A stretch of 64,000 nt of DNA from Petunia secreta (taxonomy: Eukaryota; Streptophyta; Magnoliopsida; Solanales; Solanaceae): contig JARKIP010000035.1 in NCBI GenBank assembly GCA_029990175.1, forward strand, positions 43,600,001-43,664,000. Direction: 5' to 3'. Position 1 is the first letter of the stretch. Every line of letters begins with the position of its first letter. Shown piece by piece: positions 1 to 12,900 of the stretch. The notes beneath the pieces were generated by a model, which was given only the letters and a program-made list of their open reading frames with translations, did not search any database and was not told the DNA's origin. The translations under genes and the position numbers were made by a program.

Positions 1-794
1 GCTTTTTGAAGCTAATTTTGACAATATGCTACTGGACTAAACTCTAGCTTTGTCGTGTGATTGAATGAAATTTGATTCAGTATGTTATGAACGAAGGAAA
101 GAAAAAGATCGTAAGCAAGAAAGGGTAAATTCTGAAATCTCTCAGGTATTTATATGTTTATATATTACTCCGTATGTATTGTAAAATAATACTATTGTTA
201 TTTTTGGGAAAGCGTGGCCCTTATATTTATATGTCGTCTCTCACTATTTTAGTGCAAGTATTTTCTGATGAATTTCTTTTGAGATCGCAAAACTAGGATA
301 AAAAATAAATACATATATAATGAGTTGGAACCGCTGATGTTGCTTGGTTTATAAATAGTTTGTCAAATATAGAAACTGTAATGAATAGATTACTAATGCG
401 ACCAAGTGGGACAAGAAGACATGAGAGTAGCAAAATGAGGGGCACAATGCCGAAAATATAGCATCCCTTCATTTTTACCGTGTGGTGTGACGCATCTAAC
501 CCGACCCCATTTACCACGCAGCATGTGTATAGAATCTCGTTTTGCTCCTCAACTGCCCACTCTCTACTTCAACTTCCCAAAGCTCCACTTCATTTCCCAC
601 TCCACCATTCATAGATCTGCAGCTGCCTTTATAAAGTTTGCTACAAAAGTCTCTACTATTTTTGAAAAGTAGTGTACACTACCAGCAACTGCTCCTTAGG
701 TGTTTTGAGAATATATAAGAAACGCGATCAAAGTAGTAGTAGTAGAACAATCTTTGAGGTTGATCTGTGAATGAATTGAGATACATATAGTGAT
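1..794 (+). promoter_or_regulatory. Upstream region and 5' UTR of the Ca2+-ATPase gene
   Basis: AT-rich sequence without a convincing coding region. A TATAAA box lies at 630-635, about 160 bp before the start codon at 795, so transcription probably starts near 660-670 (inference). A second AT-rich run (ATATATAA) is near 711-718. The 5' UTR contains a short AGT repeat near 732-743 and a two-codon upstream ORF at 771-779. No other promoter element is claimed. Confidence 0.5.
771..779 (+). other. Minimal upstream ORF (ATG AAT TGA) in the 5' UTR
   Basis: An ATG followed by one codon and a stop lies 15 nt before the main start codon. It is out of frame with it. Minimal uORFs can lower initiation at the next start; whether this one does so here is unknown. 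Confidence 0.45.
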
Positions 795-971
795 ATGGAA
801 GAGTATATTAAGGACAAGTATGGAGAAGTAAAAGCAAAGAACTCATCGGAGGAAGCTCTGCAGAGATGGAGGAAGCTGTGTTGGGTGGTCAAAAATCGTA
901 AACGTAGATTCCGATTCACTGCTAACCTCTCCAAGCGCTTCGAAGCACGTGCCATTCAACGCTCCAATCAG
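795..971 (+). CDS. ACA: Ca2+-ATPase exon 1 (autoinhibitory, calmodulin-binding N-terminus)
   Basis: Codes for residues 1-59 and ends with a complete CAG codon before the donor GTCTCT at 972. It holds nearly the whole calmodulin-binding segment and none of the pump core. It is separated from the rest of the gene by 13.46 kb. Confidence 0.95.
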
Positions 972-3900
972 GTCTCTCTATCTTACTTTCCACTTCAACA
1001 AATTAATAGTTGACTTCAATGCTCTGTTACTCAAACTTTTCAAATACTACTTGTTAGTTGTTCTATGACTTGTCCATCTCTCTGGAAAGCGATGCAGATT
1101 TAGCTAAGAATATATTACAATCAATTGGAATTAAGGCTTAATTAGTTATTGATGTTGTTGTTGTTGTTGTTGTTACTTTTAGATTAAATCTTGGCATGGA
1201 TAAGTATGAAATGTAGAGATAGATAAGTATGAAATGTAGAGAGCCTTTTATTTCACATTTACGTTACACGCCAGAATTTTTAATGAAATGTGCCCGAAGC
1301 GAGTGGACTCTATAGATGATTCATAACAATTGATGCTCATCCTATGCAAATGATTCATAATTAATGCCGATCCTAGCTAGATTTATTGTACTATGACATG
1401 TCTCGCCACATTCTTATAAACACAGTTTCATGCCATTTGAATAGCAGCAAAACTTGCTATTCTTTTTGCGATACTACTGGATAGTGCACCAGCACTATTA
1501 GTATCAGTACTGATTTGTTTAACCTAATACGTTGAACTCACTCACGAAAGGTTGATTGTACTGATTACTATTGTAGAATTGTAAATAAGTAGAATAGGAA
1601 TTATATTAATTCTAGAACATTCTCTTACTTCTAGTCCTTATTGTGTTAGGTCTCTTACCATAGTTAGACTCTATTGTAACAGTATATATAGTGGTTAAAT
1701 CATCAATAAACATATTCTCTTCTTCCAACTTACATGGTATCAGAGCCTAGAGCTCAAGAATTATTCAAAACAATTTTTGAATCTTTTCTTGGTTGAAGAA
1801 AAGGACTCGGTTGATTTTGGCCTAATCTAAGGAGTAAGTATTTGTCTCACCTCCACCATAACAGAGGTGCACCTGAATTTCCGGCCGGAATCACCAACTC
1901 CGGCATCTGGGTGGACGGCGAGTAGCTCTCACGCGCCTCCACCATCACGTCACTGTCTCCCACGCGCCGGTGCGTGCATCATCGGAATCGATCACGGCTT
2001 GTACCCTTTTCTTCGTCTCCTCGTTTCCGGCACACCCATGGTGTTATTTTCTGAGTTTACAGACTTTTTACGAAGGCAGTCGTCAATTTCAGATCTGGCC
2101 AGTGTTTGAGACTGTTTTTGGTCCTGCTGCTCAGGTTTTAGTCGAGATTTTGCTGCTGGATTTCCTTTCCGTCTGAGATATCTGATTTTGTGGCCTGCAT
2201 CTCTGGTGATTTTTTATCTAGGAATTAAGATTTGTGTGATTTTTTGTGGGTATTTATTTGTGGTATCATTAGTCTTACTCATGGTTGAGGATAAGGCTTC
2301 AGTAACCGAGATTTTACCAGCAATGTCAAAAATAACAGAGTACAAATTGGATGGCTCTAATTACATAGATTGGAGTAGGAAGATCAGGGTTTATTTGCGT
2401 AGCATTGAAAAAGATGATCACCTTACTGAGGAACTTCCAAAAGATGCTACTTTAAAGACTTGGTTGCAAGATGATGCTCGATTACTTTTGCAAATTACAA
2501 ATTCAATCTATAATGATGTAGTTGGTCTAGTTAATCATTGTGAGTATGTGAAGGAATTAATGGAGTATTTGGAGTTCTTATATTCTGGAAAAGGCAATGT
2601 TTCTCGCATGTATAAAGTTTGTAAGGTTTTTTACCGTTCTGAAAAGGAGGCTAAGTCACTTACCATCTATTTCATGGAGTTTAAGAAAAATTATGAGGAG
2701 CTCAATATGCTTATGCCGTTTAGTATTTATATTAAGAAGCAACAAGCCAGAGGGAACAGATGGCAGTAATGAGCTTTCTAGCTGGACTCCCAGCTGAGTT
2801 TGAGACCGCTAAATCTCAGATTTTGTCTAGTGCTGAGATCGCTTCTCTTCAAGATGTGTTTAGCCGGGTGGGTGTTGCGTACAGAGAATACTCTTTCCAC
2901 TCAGCCACCCAATGTGCTTGTTGTTAAAGGAGGAGGGGGAAACGATACTGCACCGGAGGAACAACAATAATGATGGCCGATGGAACAACAATAATAATGA
3001 TGCTGGTAAGTGGAATAATAATAGAAATGGTGCTGGTAAGTGGAACAATAATGCTGGGAGATGGAATAATAATGATGATGCTGGGGGATGGAACAATAAT
3101 GGTGAGCCTGTTTGTCGCTACTGCAAAGAACCTGGACATATAAAGCAAAATTGCAGGAAATTGCAGATGCGCAATCAGAGGACTCAGACTGCTACTGCTG
3201 CTGCTTCCGGTTCCTCCTCTGAGAAGACTATTACAATATTAGCTGATGAGTGTGTTAGACTCTCCAAATTCCAGGAATCTCCTCACGTTACTGCTTATGC
3301 AGAGTCAGGTAACAAATGTCTAATTTCTTCCTCAAGCCAATGAATCATTGATTCTGGTGCCACCGATCATATGACAGGTAATTCAAAATTACTCTCTGAT
3401 TTTCAGTCACACAAAGCACCATCTTCTGTTACTATAACTGATGGGTCTAATTACAACATTGGGGTCCAACTTCATCTATTACCCTGTCTTCAGTACTAGG
3501 TCTACCTAGTCTTGCCTTTAATCTGATTTCTGTGAGCAAACTTATCAAGGACCTCAATTGTTGTATCTCATTCTTTCCTGATCACTGTCTTTTTCAGGAT
3601 CTCGTTGAAAGAACATATATGCAGCGGAAGCAGTTCAAACATCATACTCACATGTATTCTAGACAAACTAGTAGCAAGCAATCAGTTTTGCAATGATATA
3701 AAACGGAATACCTGTTAAAGCCCACACAAAGACCTTCAATAACCTTGTTGTCCAGTTGCTCCAGCTTTCCACGGTCTTCTGTTGTGTACCCGATCAATTT
3801 CCGGACCAACAGTACTTGGGTGGAACAAGTGCTTCAGAGAAAAAGGGTGAAAAATATGTATTTTTCGTCTGTTTACAGTGGAGGCCGAAATCCTCCTTTT

Positions 3901-6900
3901 ATAGGTTAAGTTTTGAGGGTTAAAACCCTTCTCCAAAACCTGTTAGGATTTCCCTTTTCCACCAATCAACTTTCTCCCGGTCCAAATTGGATTCGGTCAC
4001 AACAGGGACCACAGAATCAATTAATAAGGCTTCCAATTATGGAATTAATTCTTTTTCTCTAGAATTAACCTTTCCATAATAAATTACAAATTATTTCCAC
4101 TAGAAATTCGTAATTGCACTCCTTAGATGAATTTCGAATTCTTCCATCAAATCTTATTTAACTCCCCACGTTAAGATTACAGACACCAATCAATAATATT
4201 AAATTACTGACAACTTAATATATTGATTAAATGAATATCCTTTAGATTTCCGCTTAACTTATTCCATGTGCCGGATACAAAATCCACTAGCTAGGTTTAC
4301 ACATAGAAACTTATAAGCTTTCATAAAGGGATGTCATCAATCTCTATAGCGAGACGTGGATTCTATCAACTAGCTATTACTTCGCAAATGCATATTATCA
4401 TTATCCAACTTATCAGGAATTATTTGACCCAAATATCCTGGACCTCACCTATTGATAAATCAAGACAATGAATAATATACATCACTCATAATAGCCATAT
4501 CAAGATTAAGAGTATAAGTACATCTGATGAGCTAGAGAGTTTGTTTTATATAGTCAGTATAAAAACACTTATCTCTACTTGGTCCGTTCAATACACACAA
4601 AGTGCACTAGCACAAGAAGTTGGAACTATACCGTTCCCATAATCAAGATAAATTATATATAATCTTGTACTACAATCATACCGATGGTTTTGTCCAATTT
4701 CCATCTTAGATCGCGAACACTACTTCATTATTTATAAGAACCGATGATTTAATCTTCCGTGTATAAGCTTGGCTCTACACACTAAATCAACTACTGTATA
4801 AATAATAGGACACACATGACACAATTGATCTAAATAAATAATACTTTATTATATTTAATAAATGTATAAAGCAACAATTGTTTAATAAGAAATAATCTAA
4901 CTAACAACTGCATGGTTATTAGTATATTTTCCAACAATCTCCCACTTAGACTTATAACCATGCGTCTACAACTCTAAGACCAAAACCCTCTACATGCCTA
5001 TCAAAAACCTCTTTCGGCAATGTCTTGGTAAAAGGGTCTGCCAGGTTGTCTGCCGACGCAATCTTTAAAACCTTCACCTTCCCCTTCTTCACGAACTTCC
5101 TAATCACATGATATTTGCGATCAATGTGCTTTGCACCTCTGTAGTTCCGTGGTTCCTTCGAATTTCCGACCGCACCAGTATTATCACACCATAGTGCAAT
5201 AGGCGCCCTGGGAGAAGGAACTACTCTCAACTCTCGTAGAAAGTTTCTGAGCCAAACAGCCTCTTTGGATGCCTCACAGGCAGCCACATACTCGGCTTCC
5301 ATGGTGGAATCAGCAATACAACTTTGCTTGACACTCCTCCAACTTATGGCTCCACCTCCCAAGGTGAACACATATCCAGAGGTAGATTTTCTGGCATCCC
5401 TATCATTCGAGAAGTCTGAATCCGTGTACCCATTAGGCACTAGATCATCCGAATGATAGACCAGCATATAGTCTCTAGTCCTTTTCAAATACTTGAATAT
5501 ATGCTTGACCGCAGTCCAATGCTCTCGCCCAGGATTAGACTGATATCTGCTAACCATGCCAACGGCAAAGCAAATGTCAGGTCTAGTACACAACATCGCA
5601 TACATAAGACTCCCTACAGCAGATGCATAAGGGACCGCCTTCATGCTCTCCTTCTCTTTTTCAGTCTTAGGAGACCGTTTCTTAGAAAGAGCAATTCCAT
5701 GTCTGAAAGGTAGAAAACCTTTCTTGGAATCCTGCATAGCGAATCTGGCAAGAATGGTATCAATATAAAGAGCCTGAGATAAGCCTAACATCCTTTTCTT
5801 ACGATCTCGCAGAAGCTTGATCCCAAGGACATGAGCCGCTTCTCCCAAATCTTTCATATCGAAATGCATGGACAACCACTCCTTAACTTTTATCAACATG
5901 CTTACACTATTTCCAATGAGCAAGATGTCATCCACATATAATTTCAAGAATGCCACTTTGTTACCCTCCCACTTTCTGTAAACACAAGACTCGTTAAAGC
6001 ACTCCTTAAAACCAAAGGTCTTAATTGCTTTATCAAAACAAGTGTTCCATGCTCTAGATGCTTGCTTAAGTCCATAGATGGACCTATTAAGCTTACATAA
6101 TAGGTGTTCTTTGCCATTTTCTTTGAAACCATCTGGTTGCCTCATATAGATGCATTCTTCAAGACTTCCATTAAGGAAAGCTGTCTTGACATCCATTTGC
6201 CAAATCTCATAATCATAATGAGCAGCAATGGATAAGAGAATCCGAATAGACTTAAGCATGGCTACCGGCGAAAAAGTGTCCTCATAATCGATACCTTCTT
6301 TTTGAGTAAACCCTTTCGCAACAAGCCTAGCTTTATAAGTTTGCACTTTTCCGTCTACTCCTCTCTTCTTCTTATAGATCCACTTACAGCCAACGGGTTT
6401 GACTCCCTTAGGTGGTTCTACAAGATCCCAGACTTTATTAGAGTACATGGACTCCATTTCAGATTTCATAGCAACAACCCATTTGTCAGCATCTTGATCA
6501 CGTAGTGCCTCGGCGTAACTTCTCGGCTCGTTATCCAGCTCTTCTTCCGGGAATTCAAGACTTTCGTTATGAAATTCCCCCAAGAGCGTTAACTTTGCCG
6601 GTACTTTTCTAATTCTCCCACTACGACGTGGCACTACTGTGTCAGCATCAACATTTTCAGGTTCTTGTGGCTGAGCCATAACCTGATTGGGAAGAACAGC
6701 ATCGATATTTTCTTCACCACCTTGCGGGATGACCATATCAATAGCTTCTTCCTCTATAATGTCTTGCTCAATAGCACTCCCACTACTTTGGGGCAATGGA
6801 GCGTCAGGTACTACATGTCTATTAACGTTTCTCCCACTACTCAAATGCAATGGAACGTCAACATCATCTTGTGGGGTAGTATTTTCTTGATTATTATCGG

Positions 6901-9900
6901 ATGGATTTTCTGTTAATTCTTTGCTCAATTCCTGTAAAACTAGTTTACTTCTAGGAACTCGGTCTACCATAAAGTCCTCCTCAAGAAATCTAGCATTTGT
7001 ACTAACAATCACCTTTTTCTCTTTAGGACTATAAAATAGACCACCCTTCGTACCTTTTGGATAGCCAACAAAAATGCACACTTCTGTTCTTGGTTCCAAC
7101 TTGTCAGTTTTCGCTTTTAGCACATGTGCCGGACATCCCCAGATATGAATATGCCGCAAACTAGGCTTACGCCCAGTCCACAATTCAATGGGTGTCAAAG
7201 GTACCGACTTGGAAGGAACAAAATTCAGAAGATAACATGCAGTTTCTAAGGCTAGTCCCCAAAATGAAGGAGGCAAATCTGAATAACTCATCATTGATCT
7301 CACCATTTCCATAAGAGTCCTATTTCTTCTCTCCGCTACACCATTTTGTTGTGGTGTCCCAGGTGCAGACAATTGAGACACAATCCCTTTTTCTGATAAG
7401 TAACTAATGAACTCCGTAGAGAGGTACTCACCACCACGATCAGATCGCAATGTCTTGATATATTTTCCATGTCGCTTCTCCACTTCTGCCTTAAATTCTT
7501 TGAATTTCTCAAAGCATTCAGACTTACGGCGCAACAAATAAATATATCCATACTTTGAGTAATCATCTGTGAAAGTCACGAAATACTCAAAACCACCTCT
7601 TGCTCGTATGTTCATTGGACCACACAAATCAGAATGGATTAATTCAAGTTTATCACTGGCTCTATTTCCTTTTGAAGGGAACGGTCTCTTGGTCATTTTA
7701 CCTTCTAAACAAGATTCACAGGTTGGTAGCGCCTCCACTTTCAATGAACTCAAAAGTCCATCCTTGACCAACCTTGAAATCCTATTCAGATTAATATGAC
7801 CTAGACGCAAGTGCCATAAATATGTCTCATTCAAATCAGAAGAACGCTTTCTCTTATTAGGTAGATTAATGTTGTTAAGTTCAGGAGATATATCAACAAC
7901 AAAAAGGCCATGCAACAATGTACCAGAAGAGATAAAACGTTTATTAAATTCAATAACGCAAGAGTTATTTGTAAAATAAACTGAATATCCATCTCTTATT
8001 AAGCTAGAAACTGAAATTAAATTTCTTCTAACGGAAGGCACATATAAAGCATCCTTTAAGACTAAAACTCTATCACTACTGAACAAAATACTAATATCTC
8101 CTACTGCTAAAACTTGAACTCTAGTGCCATCCGCGAGATAAATGCAAGCTTCATCTTTACTTAGCCTCCGTGTTTCCTGAAACCCCTGCAAAGAATTGCA
8201 GATATGATTAGTGGCTCCCGAATCTACACACCATTGAATGGTAGATAACGCCGCTAAACATGTTTCAACAACAAGTAAATTTGAATTACCTTGCTTTTTC
8301 AGCTTTGCGAGATATTCAGGACACTGTTTCTTATAATGCCCTTTCTGCTTGCAGTGAAAACACTTACCCTTAGGCTTTTTCACGCCACCAGCAGCACTAC
8401 CATTTGCAGCCTTAGCATGATGAGACTTTTTCTTCTTCTGACCACCTCTCGGCTTAGAAGACGATCCTTTCTCAACATTAAGTGCAATAGGTGGAGCTTG
8501 TTCTTTTATTATAGACTCAGCCGCCTGCAGCTCATTCAACAGCTTCGCCAAATTAAAATCCAATTGATTCATATTGTAATTCAGGCGAAACTGCTGAAAA
8601 CTGTCTGGCAGAGACTGTAAGATCATCTCCACTTGTGTCTCTTTGTCAATGGCTGCTCCAAGGACCTCTATTTCATTCAGAAGACTCATCATCTTCAAAA
8701 CATGGTCCCTTACAGAAGCACCTTCAGCCATTTTAGTATTCATAAGGGTCCTCATGGCCGTCTGCTTCTGTGCACGATTCTGAGCCCCAAACATCTCTTT
8801 GAGACTTTCCAGAATGTCATAAGCAGACTCCATGTTCTGATGCTGATGTTGCAGAACATTCGACATGGAAGCCAGAATGTAACACCGCGCCATCCCATCA
8901 GCTTTAACCCATTTAGCATAGGCTGTTTTTGCCTCATCAGTAGCATCCTCAGCAGGTTTTGGGGGGCACTCAATTTCCAGTACAAACTTGTACTCCTCAG
9001 CAGTAAGAAGGATATCAAGGTTTCGTTTCCAGTCAACATAGTTAGGACCCTCAAGTTTGTTTTGGGAGAGGATAGCACTTAGGGGGCTGAATGAAGACAT
9101 AGCTAATCTGTGGGATATAATAATATAATTAGATCAACTCAGGTCATGTAACATTGAATAATGAAATTCAAAGCATATCACACATATATTTTCATGCATC
9201 TTGAATAGCCAAAATCGTTGGGAAAAATAACCATCCATGCACCATATACATACTATGTCAGATTTCACTCATTAAACTTAACAGATCTAACTCAGTTGGA
9301 GAGTCTTCTATCAATTTAATTCAAGTGAATATCATGTAGTTAACAGCCCTAGTCTCATTGACACAACATGTAATTCTCAGTTGGAGAGATATATACAAGT
9401 CATCAAAAACTAGTGATTAAACCTAGTATACCAATAGTATATTTATCCGTTGGGGAGGAAGACCATATTGTCAACACGTAAACATATTATTTATACTAAA
9501 ATTTAATCATAGAGAACTCAGGGATTGATCCCTAACACCATAGGATTATCACAGACACGTTTTCTCTTAAAATTAAATTTCAGAAAATAGAAAAACATCC
9601 AAAACACCACCTTAACGACCTCAAACGGCCAAAAACCGCCCTTGGTCATCGCAAAGCAATGAGTATTGCTCAGAAGATCGTTTCCGATGGACCCACCAAA
9701 TTTCAGGTCAATCAGAGTCTGTGAATTTTCAAACTCTAAATCTGTGACCAAATTAGTTAGGAAAAATCGTTTTTCATGTTTCAGGGTTCAAAATATTTTT
9801 AGTTTACAATATTATCATGCAGTAACATATTATAAACTGATATCCATGAATCAAGTTCAACCACATATTTTGAAATTTCCGTTTTCACAAAATACTGCCT

Positions 9901-12900
9901 TTTTCAGAAAAACAAACAATACAAGTTCATGTTTTTCAAAAAAAATTGCATGCATGTAAGTGAAACCCTAGCCATCTAGTTAGACGTGAGTAGGCTCTGA
10001 TACCAATTGAAAGAACATATATGCAGCGGAAGCAGTTCAAACATCATACTCACATGTATTCTAGACAAACTAGTAGCAAGCAATCAGTTTTGCAATGATA
10101 TAAAACGGAATACCTGTTAAAGCCCACACAAAGACCTTCAATAACCTTGTTGTCCAGTTGCTCCAGCTTTCCACGGTCTTCTGTTGTGTACCCGATCAAT
10201 TTCCGGACCAACAGTACTTGGGTGGAACAAGTGCTTCAGAGAAAAAGGGTGAAAAATATGTATTTTTCGTCTGTTTACAGTGGAGGCCGAAATCCTCCTT
10301 TTATAGGTTAAGTTTTGAGGGTTAAAACCCTTCTCCAAAACCTGTTAGGATTTCCCTTTTCCACCAATCAACTTTCTCCCGGTCCAAATTGGATTCGGTC
10401 ACAACAGGGACCACAGAATCAATTAATAAGGCTTCCAATTATGGAATTAATTCTTTTTCTCTAGAATTAACCTTTCCATAATAAATTACAAATTATTTCC
10501 ACTAGAAATTCGTAATTGCACTCCTTAGATGAATTTCGAATTCTTCCATCAAATCTTATTTAACTCCCCACGTTAAGATTACAGACACCAATCAATAATA
10601 TTAAATTACTGACAACTTAATATATTGATTAAATGAATATCCTTTAGATTTCCGCTTAACTTATTCCATGTGCCGGATACAAAATCCACTAGCTAGGTTT
10701 ACACATAGAAACTTATAAGCTTTCATAAAGGGATGTCATCAATCTCTATAGCGAGACGTGGATTCTATCAACTAGCTATTACTTCGCAAATGCATATTAT
10801 CATTATCCAACTTATCAGGAATTATTTGACCCAAATATCCTGGACCTCACCTATTGATAAATCAAGACAATGAATAATATACATCACTCATAATAGCCAT
10901 ATCAAGATTAAGAGTATAAGTACATCTGATGAGCTAGAGAGTTTGTTTTATATAGTCAGTATAAAAACACTTATCTCTACTTGGTCCGTTCAATACACAC
11001 AAAGTGCACTAGCACAAGAAGTTGGAACTATACCGTTCCCATAATCAAGATAAATTATATATAATCTTGTACTACAATCATATCGATGGTTTTGTCCAAT
11101 TTCCATCTTAGATCGCGAACACTACTTCATTATTTATAAGAACCGATGATTTAATCTTCCGTGTATAAGCTTGGCTCTACACACTAAATCAACTACTGTA
11201 TAAATAATAGGACACACATGACACAATTGATCTAAATAAATAATACTTTATTATATTTAATAAATGTATAAAGCAACAATTGTTTAATAAGAAATAATCT
11301 AACTAACAACTGCATGGTTATTAGTATATTTTCCAGCACTCGTGACGAGGGAGATAATTGGTAAAGGACATGTATCTAATGGTCTCTACATTCTGGATCC
11401 ATGGGTGCCTCAATCAGTTGCTTGTTCTACTGTCGTCTCACCATTTCAAGCTCATTGTTAACTGGGACATCCTTCCCTTCCATCTTTGAAGAAGTTGTGT
11501 CCGCAGTTTAATAATGTATCTTCGATAGTGTGTGATTCTTGTCATTTTGCTAAACATCATAGAAGCTCGTTAAGTCCTCGAATTAATAAACGAGCTGATG
11601 TTGCTTTCCAGTTAGTTCATTAAGATGTTTGGGTACCTTGTCCTGTTGTCTCTAAAACTGGGTTCATATACTTTATTACATTTGTTGATGATTTTTCTCG
11701 AATGACATGGATTTATTTTATGAAAACTCGTTCTTAGGTGTTTTCCCATTTTTCTATCTTTTGTGCTGAAATCAAGACACGGTTTAATGTTTCTGTACAT
11801 ATCTTAAGGAGTGATAATGCCAAAGAATACATGTCAGCCTCGTTTCAGAATTACATGAGTCAACATGGTATTCTACATCAATCATCTTGTGTAGATACAC
11901 CCTCACAAAATGGTGTGGCTGAAAGAAAGAATAGACATTTGCTCGAGACAGCACGTACTTTGATGTTCCAAATGCAAGTCCCTAAGCAATTTTAGGCGGA
12001 AGCGATTTCCACAGCTTGCTTTTTGATTAACCGCATGCCATCTAGTGAGCTTAATGGTGATATTCCCCATACTGTATTATGTCCAATAGGCCATTATTTT
12101 CTCTAGAGCCAAAAGTGTTTGGAAGTACATGTTATGTTCGTGATGTTAGACCTCATATTACTAAACTGGATCCAAAAGCTGTGAAGTGTGTCTTTTTGGG
12201 ATATTCTCATCGTCAGAAGGGTTATCGGTGCTACTCTCCAACCCTTAATAAGTATCTGGTATCGATAGATGTGGTTTTTTCCGAGGCAACACCATTCTTC
12301 TCCACCTCTCACACTTCTCCCACTCAGGGGGAGGACGAAGAGTGGCTCATCTATAAGGTCACATCATCAAGTTCAGTTGAGACACCGGATAAGGATGGGT
12401 CTTCTCCCGAAGAACAGTCGACTGAAACTGTGTCTTCCACTGCTCCTCGTGTTCCTCTAGTTGACCAGATTGATGCTCCAGCACAGCCACCTATTGTCCA
12501 AGTTTACTCCAGACGATCAAAGACCAGTGATACATGTCCTGCGCCAACTCCTTCGTCATCAGATCCTACTCCAGTCAGTCTCCCTCCAGACATTCCCATT
12601 GCTCTTCGAAATGGTAAACGTCAATGTGAATCTTTATATTCTATTGCAAACTTTGTCTCATATGACCACTTGTCCCCTGGGACTAGTTCATTTATTGCTT
12701 CTCTAGACTCTGTCTCTGTACCCAAGACAATTCAGGCAGCTTTATCTCATCCTGAATGGCGTGATGCAATGCTTGAGGAGATACATGCACTTGAGGAAAA
12801 TCGCACTTGGGATTTGGTGCACTTACCAAGAGGAAAGAAGGTAGTGGGTTACAAATGGGTCTTTACAGTAAAAGTCAATCCGGATGGTTCTGTGGCTAGA

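Larger units (their letters stand above)
3606..11338 (-). mobile_element. Young full-length Ty1/Copia retrotransposon nested in the old Copia
   Basis: 7733 bp with 1331-bp LTRs in direct repeat and the 5-bp duplication CTCGT (3601-3605 and 11339-11343). It is inverted relative to its host Copia and to the Ca2+-ATPase gene. The LTRs differ at only two positions that I could find: T/C near 11083 versus 4681, and G/A at 11336 versus 4934. It carries an intact 1382-aa polyprotein, a tRNA-iMet type primer site and a purine tract, so it inserted recently and looks capable of autonomous movement (inference). Confidence 0.96.

Noticed and set aside
1735..1746. tRNA-like TGGTATCAGAGC stretches (also 9993-10005, 32499, 37913, 46921)
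   Set aside because: These are only the primer binding sites beside LTRs; no tRNA cloverleaf surrounds them.
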